Source: Gammaproteobacteria bacterium
GTDB taxonomy: Bacteria > Pseudomonadota > Gammaproteobacteria > Enterobacterales > Psychrobiaceae
Assembly (NCBI GenBank): GCA_013214885.1
Contig: JABSRS010000026.1
Location: 1 to 17,587 of the forward strand
Length of the DNA stretch: 17,587 nucleotides
Direction of reading: 5' to 3'
Both the position numbers and the translations under genes were made by a program. Each line of letters opens with the position of its first letter. Position 1 is the stretch's first letter. Positions 6,647-15,067 of the stretch are shown here, in pieces. The notes under the pieces are model-generated. The model worked only from the letters and a program-made list of their open reading frames with translations. It did not search any database and was not told the origin of the DNA.

Positions 6647-7462
6647 ATGAAAATAAATAAATTTGCCCTTGGCGCCGTTGCGTTACTTTTTATCGCTCAG
6701 GCGAGTGCTCATAACCGTTGGATTTTGCCGAGCCACTTTAACCTCTCGAATGACAAAGGCGAGTGGGTGATGGTTGATGTAACAGCGTCTAACGAAACCT
6801 TTAATGTCGATAAACCTATGGGCGCAGATCGGATGAAAATTACCGGGCCTAATGGTGAGTCAGTTCGCCCAGGTTCTAGCTATCGCGGTCACCGAAAAAG
6901 TGTGGTTGATATCCATCTTGAACAAAGCGGGACCTACCAATTGAAAATGGGCGGCGATCCGTCGTATTGGACTAGTTATCAACTTAAAGGTGACGACAAG
7001 AAGCATTGGCTGCGCGGTGTTAGCAAGAGCCAACGTCAAGCGCAATTACCTCAGGGCGCGATCAATGAGAACACGATGGAATCTTACGCTAATGTCCTAA
7101 CGTACATCACGTTAAACACGCCAACAAATAGCTTTAAAACAACCAATAAAGGACTAGAGTTGGTACCAGTAACTCACCCGTCTGATATTGCTCAAGGCGA
7201 ACAAGCGCAGTTTAAATTTATCTTCAATGGTCAGCCACAAGCCGGTGTCGAAGTCGAGATGGTTCGTGAAGGCGTTCGCTACCGTAACGATCCCAATGCG
7301 CTGAAATTAATCAGTGATGACAACGGCATCATCAGCTTTACTCTGGCGCATGCGGGGCGCTACTTACTTATGGCGGAGCATCAAAGTGCCGTTAAAAATA
7401 ACCCAGAAGCTGACGAAGTCGGCGGACAAATATTCCTAACCTTTGAAGCGGTATTAGATTAG
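6647..7462 (+). CDS. DUF4198 family periplasmic protein with predicted N-terminal histidine
   Basis: A 271-residue secreted protein. The signal peptide ends QASA at residue 21, so the mature chain would begin HNRWILPSHF. DUF4198 is related to the periplasmic parts of nickel and cobalt uptake systems (NikK-like) and contains beta-sandwich domains. Here an N-terminal domain (about 22-115) and a C-terminal domain (about 165-268, with GQPQAGVEVEMVREGVRYR and a later AGRYLLMAEH) can be seen. Exposed histidines include His22, His30 and several in the second half. With an amino-terminal His it could bind a metal ion such as copper or nickel. AAGGA at 6635-6639 gives a good ribosome-binding site. It is the last gene of the operon. 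Confidence 0.8.
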   Translation: MKINKFALGAVALLFIAQASAHNRWILPSHFNLSNDKGEWVMVDVTASNETFNVDKPMGADRMKITGPNGESVRPGSSYRGHRKSVVDIHLEQSGTYQLKMGGDPSYWTSYQLKGDDKKHWLRGVSKSQRQAQLPQGAINENTMESYANVLTYITLNTPTNSFKTTNKGLELVPVTHPSDIAQGEQAQFKFIFNGQPQAGVEVEMVREGVRYRNDPNALKLISDDNGIISFTLAHAGRYLLMAEHQSAVKNNPEADEVGGQIFLTFEAVLD

Positions 7463-7585
7463 TCGCTAAGACTCAACTGACTACGCCAAGCGTGGTTGGT
7501 TGAGGAACGCTTAATAATGGAGGGCTACTAACTAAGCTACGTGATACCATCATGTTAATAATATATTGTAGCGAATAAGAGATAA
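7463..7585 (+). other. Intergenic region between the TonB2 operon and pgi
   Basis: It contains a 6-bp inverted repeat, AAGCGT (7488-7493) and ACGCTT (7507-7512), with a 13-nt loop but no T run, so I do not call it a terminator. The AT-rich stretch 7555-7570 could hold the pgi promoter, but no convincing -35/-10 pair is visible. AAGAG at 7577-7581 is the ribosome-binding site for pgi. Confidence 0.4.
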
Positions 7586-9199
7586 ATGATGGAACAGCAG
7601 TTATACCGTTTAGCCAAGGAATATTCAGGCCAGTCTATTAGTGACTATTTTGTCCAGCAACCCGAACGCTTTAATCAATTGTCATTAAGTACCTGTGACT
7701 TGATGCTCGATTATTCAAAGCAAAATATTGATTCAGTGGTATTAGGACATCTAGTTGCGTGGGCCAAAGAGCAAGGCTTAACTGCTAAAATTAACGCGAT
7801 GTTTAATGGCGATAAAATTAATAATACCGAAAATCGGGCTGTTTTACATACGGTTCTGCGTGCTCCTTATGCCATTAAGCAACAGGTTTTGGGTGATAAA
7901 CTTGCTAGCGAAGTACATTCGACTCATCAACGTATGGCGCAGATCATCAATTCAATCCAATCGGGTGTGGCTAAAGGCTACAGTGGTAAAGCTTTTACTG
8001 ACGTTGTAGCAGTTGGCATCGGAGGCTCTTATTATGGCCCCAAAGTTTGTCATGAAGCATTAAAATCCTATCGTCAGCCAGGGCTAAAGATACATTACCT
8101 GGCCAATGTCGATGGTACAGCGGTGGTGGGTAAGTTGGAGAAAATCAACTTAGAAACTACTTTAGTGGTGATCATTTCCAAAACCTTTGTCACTCAAGAA
8201 ACGATCCTTAATGCCAATGTGTTGAAGCAATGCTTACTCGAGCAGGGCTGTGGTGTTGATGATTTACCCAAACACTTTGTCGCTGTAACCGCTGCTCCTG
8301 AGAAAGCACAAGCATTTGGTGTTGATAGCAAGAATATCTTACCGATGTGGGATTGGGTTGGCGGTCGTTTCTCATTATGGTCAGCAGTGGGTTTTCCGCT
8401 GGCTTGTGCCATTGGGGTTGAAAATTTCGAGCAGCTCTGCGCGGGTGCTTATGAAATGGATCAACATTTTCAAACTTCACCATTTGAGAATAACATGCCA
8501 GTGCTATTGGCTCTTATTGGTATTTGGAACTGTAGCTTCCTTGGTCATAATAGCTTAGCTGTATTGCCATACGATCACTTACTGCGTGATTTTCCTGGTT
8601 ACTTACAACAAGTAGACATGGAAAGTAGTGGTAAGCGGGTTGATATAAATGGTGACGACATTACGATGGCTATTGCTCCCATCGTGTTTGGCCAGGAAGG
8701 AACCAATGGCCAACATGCCTTTATGCAATTAATGCATCAACGTCATGTTATTCCAACGGAATTTATAGTGTCCTTAAAAGGGCAAAGTCCTTTTACTGAA
8801 CATCATCGGGTGCTAGTTGCTAATTGCTTTGCCCAAAGTGAGGCCTTAATGCAGGGCAAGGATCTTAAGCAAGCATATGACGAATGCATCGCTAGTGGCA
8901 TCAATGAACAAACTGCTCGTCAACTTGCTCCGCATAAAGTGATGCCAGGAAATTCTCCGAGTAGTACCTTAGTGATTGAGCAATTAACGCCTAAAACCAT
9001 GGGTAGCCTAATGGCACTGTATGAGCACAAAATATTTGTTCAAGGGGCGATGTGGAATCTCAATTCCTTTGATCAATGGGGAGTAGAGCTAGGAAAGCAA
9101 TTAGGCGAGACTATTATTAATGCATTTGACGGGAAATCAACTCAAAGTTTGTCGGGCTCGAGTAAAGCATTGGTCGATATGTTCCTAAAAGCTAACTAG
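7586..9199 (+). CDS. pgi: Glucose-6-phosphate isomerase
   Basis: A 537-residue cytoplasmic enzyme interconverting glucose-6-phosphate and fructose-6-phosphate. It has the SIS-domain loop VGIGGSYYG (143-151), SKTFVTQET (198-206) for phosphate binding, the first family signature DWVGGRFSLWSAVG (256-269), DMESSGK (344-350) with catalytic Glu346, GQEGTNGQHAF with His377, and the second signature NSFDQWGVELGK (493-504) with Lys504. Length is close to E. coli Pgi (549). All catalytic residues are present. The start is ATG 7586 or the adjacent ATG 7589, the latter better spaced from AAGAG. It precedes manC and manB, where it would supply fructose-6-phosphate for GDP-mannose synthesis besides its glycolytic role. 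Confidence 0.97.
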   Translation: MMEQQLYRLAKEYSGQSISDYFVQQPERFNQLSLSTCDLMLDYSKQNIDSVVLGHLVAWAKEQGLTAKINAMFNGDKINNTENRAVLHTVLRAPYAIKQQVLGDKLASEVHSTHQRMAQIINSIQSGVAKGYSGKAFTDVVAVGIGGSYYGPKVCHEALKSYRQPGLKIHYLANVDGTAVVGKLEKINLETTLVVIISKTFVTQETILNANVLKQCLLEQGCGVDDLPKHFVAVTAAPEKAQAFGVDSKNILPMWDWVGGRFSLWSAVGFPLACAIGVENFEQLCAGAYEMDQHFQTSPFENNMPVLLALIGIWNCSFLGHNSLAVLPYDHLLRDFPGYLQQVDMESSGKRVDINGDDITMAIAPIVFGQEGTNGQHAFMQLMHQRHVIPTEFIVSLKGQSPFTEHHRVLVANCFAQSEALMQGKDLKQAYDECIASGINEQTARQLAPHKVMPGNSPSSTLVIEQLTPKTMGSLMALYEHKIFVQGAMWNLNSFDQWGVELGKQLGETIINAFDGKSTQSLSGSSKALVDMFLKAN

Positions 9200-9260
9200 A
9201 TTTAAGTTGCTAAATAGGGTCTATACTTATCCGTATATATTTTATTTCATGGAGTGAAAA

Positions 9261-10709
9261 ATGTTAATTCCTGTGATTATGGCTGGCGGCAGTGGCAGTC
9301 GCTTATGGCCGATGTCGCGTCAACACTTTCCCAAGCAATTTTTACCATTAGTTGATGATTCAACGATGTTGCAGGCGACGTTGAATCGATTAGATGGCTT
9401 ACCGTTAGATAAATCTATTACCATTTGTAATGAAGAGCATCGGTTTATTGTTGCAGAGCAATTAAGACGTACTGGGGAGTTAGGTTCTATTATATTAGAG
9501 CCGATGGGTAAAAATACTGCTCCAGCCGTTGCTTTAGCCGCCTTAATCGCGCTAGACACTGGTGATGATCCATTATTATTAGTGCTAGCTGCCGATCATG
9601 TCATTGACGATGATGACGCCTTTCAAAAGGCCATTACTAACGCTATCGTTTTTGCTCAGAAAAACAAGTTGGTGACATTTGGGGTGGTGCCAACATCTCC
9701 GCATACAGGCTACGGCTATATTAAACAAGGAAGCGCGACAGGTAATGCCTTCGCGGTTGATTCGTTTGTCGAAAAACCTGAATTTGCAACAGCTAAGCAC
9801 TATGTTGAGTCGCAACAATACCTGTGGAATAGCGGAATGTTTTTATTTAAGGCGAGCTGTTACTTAAAGCAGTTAGAACGCTTTCAACCTGAGATCTTAC
9901 TGGCGTGTCAAAAATCGATAGCTAACCTTGAAGCTGACTTGGATTTTGTTCGGGTTGATCCCATTGAGTTTGCAAAGTGTCCTGATAATTCGATTGACTA
10001 TGCCGTGATGGAACCACTGTGCGCGGCATCTGACAGTGATGTTATTGTGATGCCATTGGATGCAGGTTGGAATGACGTTGGTAGTTGGTCATCGTTACTG
10101 GAATTATCAGAGAAAGATCAGCAAGGTAATCATTTTTGTGGCGATGTTATCGCTGAGAATACTCAAGGATGTTATGTCCGTGCTGAACATAAACTGGTCG
10201 CTACCCTTGGGCTTGAAGACTTAGTGATTGTTGATACACCAGACGCATTATTGGTTGCTCATATTGATGCGGTGCAAGATGTTAAGAAAATCGTCGATCA
10301 ACTCAAACTTAGTCGTCGTAGCGAAGCGACGTTGCACCGCGAGGTTTATCGCCCCTGGGGTAAATATGACTCAATTGATAGCGGTGAACGTCATCAGGTA
10401 AAGCTTATTACGGTTAAGCCTGGTGGTAAACTTTCGGTGCAGATGCATCATCACCGCGCTGAGCACTGGATTATTGTTAGCGGTACCGCATTGGTCACTA
10501 ATGGCGATAAAGTCATGCTACTGACTGAAAACCAATCAACTTATATTCCTATTGGCGTCAAGCATGCGCTTGAAAACCCCGGTAAAATTCCGCTAGAGCT
10601 GATTGAAGTACAATCGGGTGCCTATTTGGGCGAAGATGACATTGTGCGATTTGAAGATATTTATGGCCGAGTCGCCAAGAAAAACATTAGCGGTGGGGAG
10701 CATTCATAG
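9261..10709 (+). CDS. manC: Bifunctional mannose-6-phosphate isomerase / mannose-1-phosphate guanylyltransferase
   Basis: A 482-residue two-domain enzyme. The N-terminal nucleotidyltransferase begins with the GTP-binding motif [14 protein letters not shown] (7-20) and PKQFLPL (24-30), with ADHVI (111-115), FVEKP (169-173) and [10 protein letters not shown] (267-276). The C-terminal cupin domain (about 360-470) has RPWGKYD and the metal-binding [10 protein letters not shown] (394-403). Both domains match type II PMI/GMP enzymes (AlgA, ManC, CpsB), which convert fructose-6-phosphate to mannose-6-phosphate and mannose-1-phosphate to GDP-mannose. GGAGTG at 9251-9256 is its ribosome-binding site. 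Its stop overlaps the manB start by one base. No clear promoter could be picked out in 9200-9250. Confidence 0.95.
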   Translation: MLIPVIMAGGSGSRLWPMSRQHFPKQFLPLVDDSTMLQATLNRLDGLPLDKSITICNEEHRFIVAEQLRRTGELGSIILEPMGKNTAPAVALAALIALDTGDDPLLLVLAADHVIDDDDAFQKAITNAIVFAQKNKLVTFGVVPTSPHTGYGYIKQGSATGNAFAVDSFVEKPEFATAKHYVESQQYLWNSGMFLFKASCYLKQLERFQPEILLACQKSIANLEADLDFVRVDPIEFAKCPDNSIDYAVMEPLCAASDSDVIVMPLDAGWNDVGSWSSLLELSEKDQQGNHFCGDVIAENTQGCYVRAEHKLVATLGLEDLVIVDTPDALLVAHIDAVQDVKKIVDQLKLSRRSEATLHREVYRPWGKYDSIDSGERHQVKLITVKPGGKLSVQMHHHRAEHWIIVSGTALVTNGDKVMLLTENQSTYIPIGVKHALENPGKIPLELIEVQSGAYLGEDDIVRFEDIYGRVAKKNISGGEHS

Positions 10710-12073
10710 TGCAAACTCTCAGCTGTTTCAAAGCCTATGACATTCGTGGCAGGTTAGGCGAAGAACTCAATGAAGACATTGCTTATCGTATTGGCAGGGC
10801 ATTTGGCGCCTATTTAAGCCCAAAAGTCGTGGTGATTGGTGGTGACATGCGTTTAAGCTCGGCAGCATTAAAACAAGCAACGGCTAATGGTTTGCTCGAT
10901 AGCGGGGTCGATGTCATAGATCTTGGCATGACGGGCACCGAAGAGGTCTACTTTGCGACTAAGCACTTAATCGTCGACGGTGGCATTGAGATTACGGCAA
11001 GCCACAACCCGATTGATTATAACGGCATGAAGTTAGTACGGGCAGAATCTAAGCCTATTAGTGGTGATACGGGCTTAAATGACATAAGAACACTGGCTGA
11101 GAGCAATAAGTTTCCCCCGATAACTAACCGTGGGCAATTAACCTCATTGAACAATTTGGCCCCTTATGTCGAGCATGTACTCACGTATATTACCCCTGCT
11201 AATTTTCGGCCGCTTAAATTGGTGGTTAATGCAGGTAACGGCGCCGCGGGTCATGTTATCGATGCGCTGGAACAGCAGTTTGATCAACTGGGATTACCCG
11301 TTGAATTGATCAAGATTCATCATCAAGCCGATGGTACTTTTCCTAACGGTATCCCCAATCCTTTACTAATAGAAAATCGTCAAGCGACTGCTCAAGCGGT
11401 GATTACGCATGGTGCTGATATGGGCATTGCATGGGATGGCGATTTTGATCGTTGTTTTTTATTTGATGAGCAAGGGCAGTTTATTGAAGGTTATTACATT
11501 GTCGGATTACTAGCCGAAGCCTTTTTAGCCAAAGATCCAGGGCAAAAAATCATTCACGATCCTAGAATGACTTGGAACACTATTGATTTGGTTAATCAAG
11601 CTGGCGGCACGGCAGTCGTGTGCAAAACAGGTCATGCTTTTATCAAAGAGCGGATGCGCAGCGAAGATGCGGTGTATGGTGGCGAAATGAGTGCTCACCA
11701 TTATTTTCGTGACTTTGCTTATTGTGACTCGGGGATGATCCCGTGGCTGCTGGTGGCCGAAATGCTGTGTGTGAACAACACGAAGTTATCAGCAATGGTG
11801 GCACAGCGGATTGAAAAGTTCCCATCATCTGGCGAGATAAATCGCCGACTAATTGATCCTGTCGCCGCGATTGAGCGGGTCAAACAACATTTTTCAGCGG
11901 GGGCAATTGCCATCGAACACATTGATGGTTTAAGTATCGAACATCCCCAGTGGCGCTTTAACTTACGTAGCTCCAACACCGAGCCAGTGGTCAGGCTAAA
12001 TGTTGAATCGAGGGGGGACGTCGAGCTGTTACAACGACAAACCGCTGCTATTTTGGCATTATTGAACGAGTGA
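10709..12073 (+). CDS. manB: Phosphomannomutase (CpsG/ManB type)
   Basis: A 454-residue cytoplasmic enzyme that converts mannose-6-phosphate to mannose-1-phosphate, the middle step between the two ManC reactions. It reads like E. coli CpsG along its whole length: [20 protein letters not shown] near the start, ITASHNP (95-101) with phosphoserine Ser98, metal loop DGDFDR (243-248), GEMSAHH (325-331) for the sugar, and RSSNTEP (420-426) for phosphate. It starts at GTG 10709, overlapping the manC stop by one base, with GGGGAG a few bases upstream. The 3' end overlaps the oppositely oriented DMT gene by 26 bp. Confidence 0.96.
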   Translation: MQTLSCFKAYDIRGRLGEELNEDIAYRIGRAFGAYLSPKVVVIGGDMRLSSAALKQATANGLLDSGVDVIDLGMTGTEEVYFATKHLIVDGGIEITASHNPIDYNGMKLVRAESKPISGDTGLNDIRTLAESNKFPPITNRGQLTSLNNLAPYVEHVLTYITPANFRPLKLVVNAGNGAAGHVIDALEQQFDQLGLPVELIKIHHQADGTFPNGIPNPLLIENRQATAQAVITHGADMGIAWDGDFDRCFLFDEQGQFIEGYYIVGLLAEAFLAKDPGQKIIHDPRMTWNTIDLVNQAGGTAVVCKTGHAFIKERMRSEDAVYGGEMSAHHYFRDFAYCDSGMIPWLLVAEMLCVNNTKLSAMVAQRIEKFPSSGEINRRLIDPVAAIERVKQHFSAGAIAIEHIDGLSIEHPQWRFNLRSSNTEPVVRLNVESRGDVELLQRQTAAILALLNE

Positions 12074-12956
12074 GTTTTTTTGCGCCGTAAACTACGCTAA
12101 TGCTCCCCGCAACAACAATAACCAGCGCACCGACATACCACTGCTGGGTTGGGATTTCTTGCCACCAAATGGCCCCAAATAATGCCGCAAAAATGATTGA
12201 GCTGTAACTGAGCAAGCCAAGCGTAGTTGCTGGTGCTAAAGCGAAGGCTTTAGTCATCATTAACTGTCCTAAGACCGCCCCAAAGCCCAGTAAAATCAGC
12301 AGTCCCAAATTTCCCCAACTGATTGGTTGCCACCAAAATGGTAATAATAAGCCACTTAGCGCGAATGAAAGAAAGGTAAAATAAAACACAATTCTTTGAC
12401 TTGATTCGGTGGCGGTCATTTTACTAATCACCGTTTTTGAGATTGCGACCAACACCGCGCCGAACAGGATTAATAGCACCAAGTTCTGGCTAATAGCGGC
12501 ACTGTCATTATCGGCATACAAGCAAATTAATACCCCGATAAAGCCGAGTATGATTGCGATGACTCCTGCGCTATTTTGCTGTTGCTTGAGCCATGCCCAG
12601 GCTAACACTGGAATAAAAAAAGGTGCAAGCAGCAATATCATCGCCGCATTGACCAGGTTTGAATGACTGATAATATAAAAATAGATAAACATTGCGCTGA
12701 GCCCTGTGGCAGCGCGCAATAAATGTAATGGCAACTTGGTTGAATTAAGTGCTGTGGCACGGTGTTTAACTAGCCAAGGTAATAAGGGCACTAAAGCAAA
12801 TAAATTACGGAAGAAAATCATTTGCACTTGCGAGACATCTGCACTGAGATATTTTATTAATGCACTGAGTCCAGCAAAAATTAATTCGGAGGCGAGGATT
12901 AGCAAAGCACCGAGCAGCAGTGGGGTATGGCGCATAAATAAGTTCAAGGTAGTCAT
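12048..12956 (-). CDS. EamA/DMT-family membrane transporter
   Basis: A 302-residue inner-membrane protein with about ten hydrophobic helices in two EamA repeats (about 17-145 and 160-290). The first repeat shows [14 protein letters not shown] and [14 protein letters not shown], and the second shows [20 protein letters not shown], the typical EamA turn before an Ala/Pro-rich helix. The family includes exporters of amino acids, nucleotides and other small metabolites; the substrate here is unknown. It is transcribed towards manB, so the two genes are convergent and share 26 bp. It is divergent from ubiF, with 87 bases between the starts that must hold both promoters. No strong ribosome-binding site is visible before ATG 12956; an internal ATG eight codons in is an alternative. 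Confidence 0.88.
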   Translation of the reverse strand: MTTLNLFMRHTPLLLGALLILASELIFAGLSALIKYLSADVSQVQMIFFRNLFALVPLLPWLVKHRATALNSTKLPLHLLRAATGLSAMFIYFYIISHSNLVNAAMILLLAPFFIPVLAWAWLKQQQNSAGVIAIILGFIGVLICLYADNDSAAISQNLVLLILFGAVLVAISKTVISKMTATESSQRIVFYFTFLSFALSGLLLPFWWQPISWGNLGLLILLGFGAVLGQLMMTKAFALAPATTLGLLSYSSIIFAALFGAIWWQEIPTQQWYVGALVIVVAGSISVVYGAKKLTRSIMPK

Positions 12957-13043
12957 TAAAGTCTAATTATCTAATATTGGTGGCTATCTCGCTAGAGCCG
13001 ACCTAAAATATAGTTAAATTTATTTGATTGGATTGGATAACAA

Positions 13044-14210
13044 ATGCAGCAATTTGATATAGCTATCGTCGGGGGAGGCATGGTCGGTGCCGCTTTAGCC
13101 TGCGCGTTGGCACCTCTTGGGTTATCGATAGCAATCGTTGAAAAAAATGCGCCTATGCCATATCAGCCAACTCAAGCGATGGATTTACGGGTATCAGCCA
13201 TTAGCATTGCATCGCAGAAACTGCTTGAGGACGTTGGAGCGTGGCAGCACATTGCACAAATGCGCAGTTGTCCCTATCGTTATCTTGAAACGTGGGAAGC
13301 TCAGGACTCGCACTTGTTATTCGACAGTGCTGAGATGTCTCGTGCGCACTTGGGGCATATTGTTGAAAATCGCTTAATTGTGCTAGCGCTGTGGCGACAA
13401 ATGAACACATTCGACAATATTACGGTGTTTAAAGACGCGACGATTGAGCGGTTTGAAAAAAACCAATTTGGTTACACCCTAACCATGGATGACCAACCGA
13501 TTAAGTGTCGGCTATTGGTTGGAGCTGATGGTTCAAACTCGTCCGTTAGGGCAGCAGCCAATATTGGAATTACGGCTTGGGATTATCGTCAACACGCGAT
13601 GTTAATTAATATTACCACCCAATGCCCACAACAAAATATTACTTGGCAACAGTTCACCGCCAGTGGTCCTCGAGCGTTGTTACCACTTGCGGGTAATAAA
13701 GCATCATTAGTTTGGTACGATAGCCCACAGGTTATTCGTCAATTATCGAGTTTATCGCCCGAGCAGTTAAAACAACGCATTATTGCGGAGTTTCCGCAGC
13801 GATTAGGGCAATTTACGGTTAATGACTGCGGTTCTTTCCCTTTAACCCGTCGTCATGCCCAAACCTATCATAAAGCGAATGTAGTGCTGGTTGGTGATGC
13901 TGCGCACACAATCAACCCTTTGGCAGGGCAAGGGGTTAATTTAGGCTTTAAAGATGTCATAGCGTTGGCCAAAGAGATAGCTCAGTCGCATGCCAGTGAT
14001 AATGATTGGTGGGATCAGCAAACGTTGAGCCGTTATCAAAAATCGCGTCGACCGGACAATCTGTTAATGCAATCGGCAATGGATGTTTTTTATCTCACTT
14101 TTAGCAATCAAAAACTTCCTGTTAAGCTACTTAGAAATACAATCCTCAAACTGGCTGAACAGTCGACTTGGGGTAAAAAACAAGTAATGAAGTATGCAAT
14201 GGGGCTTTAA
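13044..14210 (+). CDS. ubiF: 2-octaprenyl-3-methyl-6-methoxy-1,4-benzoquinol hydroxylase
   Basis: A 388-residue FAD-dependent monooxygenase of the UbiH/UbiF/VisC family that adds the C6 hydroxyl late in ubiquinone synthesis. It shows the dinucleotide-binding GGGMVG (10-15) at the N-terminus, the GADGSNSSVR motif (160-169) and the second FAD motif GDAAHTINPLAGQG (284-297). Much of the sequence parallels E. coli UbiF rather than UbiH or UbiI, for instance CPYRYLETWE, TWQQFTASGPRALLPL, SLVWYDSP and FPLTRRHA. Length is the same as the family. It appears monocistronic, between the divergent transporter gene and the tRNA operon. No typical terminator was seen in the 85 bases after its stop. Confidence 0.93.
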   Translation: MQQFDIAIVGGGMVGAALACALAPLGLSIAIVEKNAPMPYQPTQAMDLRVSAISIASQKLLEDVGAWQHIAQMRSCPYRYLETWEAQDSHLLFDSAEMSRAHLGHIVENRLIVLALWRQMNTFDNITVFKDATIERFEKNQFGYTLTMDDQPIKCRLLVGADGSNSSVRAAANIGITAWDYRQHAMLINITTQCPQQNITWQQFTASGPRALLPLAGNKASLVWYDSPQVIRQLSSLSPEQLKQRIIAEFPQRLGQFTVNDCGSFPLTRRHAQTYHKANVVLVGDAAHTINPLAGQGVNLGFKDVIALAKEIAQSHASDNDWWDQQTLSRYQKSRRPDNLLMQSAMDVFYLTFSNQKLPVKLLRNTILKLAEQSTWGKKQVMKYAMGL

Positions 14211-14296
14211 TTGCCTCTGTTTGGGCTGTTTTGTGTACGTTGTGTCTATAAAAGCGTCATTCGGTAAAAAAGTCTAAAAAAACTATCAAAAAACTA

Positions 14297-14325
14297 TTGA
14301 CGGTTGCGCTCTCCATCCGCATAAT
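14297..14325 (+). promoter_or_regulatory. Sigma-70 promoter of the tRNA operon, with GC-rich discriminator
   Basis: TTGACG at 14297-14302 and CATAAT at 14320-14325 are separated by exactly 17 bases. Each matches consensus at five of six positions. The stretch after the -10, ACGCCGCAC, is GC-rich, as in stable-RNA promoters that are shut down by ppGpp during the stringent response. Transcription would start near 14332, giving a leader of about 60 nt before the first tRNA. Confidence 0.87.
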
Positions 14326-14392
14326 ACGCCGCACTTAAAGACGACAGCGAAGCAATGTGTTTACACAATGTTTAGCCCAATCTTAAAGTGAT

Positions 14393-14477
14393 GCGGGGGT
14401 GGCGGAATTGGTAGACGCGCTAGATTTAGGTTCTAGTATCCTAGGGTGTGAGAGTTCAAGTCTCTCTTCCCGCACCA
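14393..14477 (+). tRNA. tRNA-Leu(UAG), copy 1
   Basis: An 85-nt tRNA with CCA encoded. The acceptor GCGGGGG pairs with TTCCCGC, including two G-U pairs at the inner end. The anticodon stem CTAGA/TCTAG encloses the loop TTTAGGT with anticodon TAG. The T arm is GAGAG/CTCTC around TTCAAGT. It has the long variable arm of class II tRNAs. The variable-arm loop reads CTAG instead of the usual GCAA found in the second copy. It reads CUN leucine codons. Confidence 0.97.
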
Positions 14478-14524
14478 TTTATTCTTTCGAGGTTTACTTC
14501 GAATGAGTAGATAAACATTTTAGT

Positions 14525-14599
14525 TGGGATATAGCCAAGCGGTAAGGCAGCGGGTTTTGATCCCGTCATTCCAAGGTTCAAATCCTTGTATCCCAGCCA
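14525..14599 (+). tRNA. tRNA-Gln(UUG)
   Basis: A 75-nt tRNA with CCA encoded. The acceptor TGGGATA pairs perfectly with TATCCCA. The anticodon stem GCGGG/CCCGT holds the loop TTTTGAT with anticodon TTG. The T arm is CAAGG/CCTTG. The U1-A72 end pair is typical of glutamine tRNA. It lies between the two leucine tRNAs in the same transcript. Confidence 0.96.
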
Positions 14600-14677
14600 A
14601 CTATTCTTCTCGTTAGAAGCGAGTGATATTATAAGAACTCACCCTTTTTATAGTGTTAAACAGTAAAGATTTAATAT

Positions 14678-14762
14678 GCGGGGGTGGCGGAATTGGTAGA
14701 CGCGCTAGATTTAGGTTCTAGTATCGCAAGGTGTGAGAGTTCAAGTCTCTCTTCCCGCACCA
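14678..14762 (+). tRNA. tRNA-Leu(UAG), copy 2
   Basis: An 85-nt tRNA identical to copy 1 except for three substitutions, all in the variable-arm loop, which here is the common GCAA. The anticodon is TAG and CCA is encoded. It is the last tRNA before the operon terminator. The duplication with glutamine between the copies suggests tandem duplication of a Leu-Gln unit or gene conversion. Confidence 0.97.
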
Positions 14763-14786
14763 TTTATTAAAAGTAAGAACAAACAT

Positions 14787-14808
14787 AATCGCTTAAGGCG
14801 ATTTTTTT
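14787..14808 (+). terminator. Rho-independent terminator of the tRNA operon
   Basis: AATCGC (14787-14792) pairs with GCGATT (14798-14803) around TTAAG, followed by a continuous T run to 14808. It is 24 bases after the last tRNA and the strongest + strand terminator in the window. Confidence 0.9.
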
Positions 14809-14887
14809 GGTCTGTAGAAAAGTAAAAATTAGTTCAGATTATTTTAGTAAAGTGAAACCCAGTTTTGCGAACACTAATTTAGGACTT

Positions 14888-14909
14888 AGAAGGTCAATGG
14901 CTACCTTCT
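14888..14909. repeat. Inverted repeat in the gene-free stretch after the tRNA operon
   Basis: AGAAGGT (14888-14894) and ACCTTCT (14903-14909) form a 7-bp perfect stem with an 8-nt loop and no T run. It lies within the 259-base gene-free region 14809-15067. It could be an operator or an RNA structure upstream of the kinase-like gene; nothing decides between these. Confidence 0.4.
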
Positions 14910-15003
14910 CCCATACCCTTTATTAAAACCATTAAAACTTAATTTTATCAAGATTTTTCCGGTAGAAACATCACCTTATAACACTGCGCTTACTCTAAAA
15001 TTT

Positions 15004-15044
15004 AAATATGTGAATGAAATTCAACATATTTATATTATTATACT
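15004..15044 (+). promoter_or_regulatory. Operator-like palindrome with possible -10 box upstream of the kinase-like gene
   Basis: AAATATGTGAAT (15004-15015) and ATTCAACATATTT (15019-15031) form a near-perfect inverted repeat with a 3-base centre and a single unpaired base. A TATACT box follows at 15039-15044, about 20 bases before the start codon region. No good -35 is present, so a regulator bound to the palindrome may help or block the promoter. This is an inference from position and symmetry. Confidence 0.45.
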
Positions 15045-15067
15045 ATACAGATAGAGCTTGCTAATGG

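Noticed and set aside
7488..7512. Inverted repeat after the DUF4198 gene as a terminator
   Set aside because: Only 6 bp with a 13-nt loop and no T run.
8194..8558. Several overlapping frames on both strands inside pgi
   Set aside because: They lie within the conserved catalytic region of pgi and encode nothing recognisable.
12409..12966. Two + strand frames opposite the DMT transporter gene
   Set aside because: Antisense shadows of a clear multi-helix membrane protein; no ribosome site.
14393..14762. Duplicated tRNA-Leu as an integration-site (att) duplication
   Set aside because: Both copies are full-length tRNAs inside one operon with promoter and terminator, and no integrase or phage gene is near.
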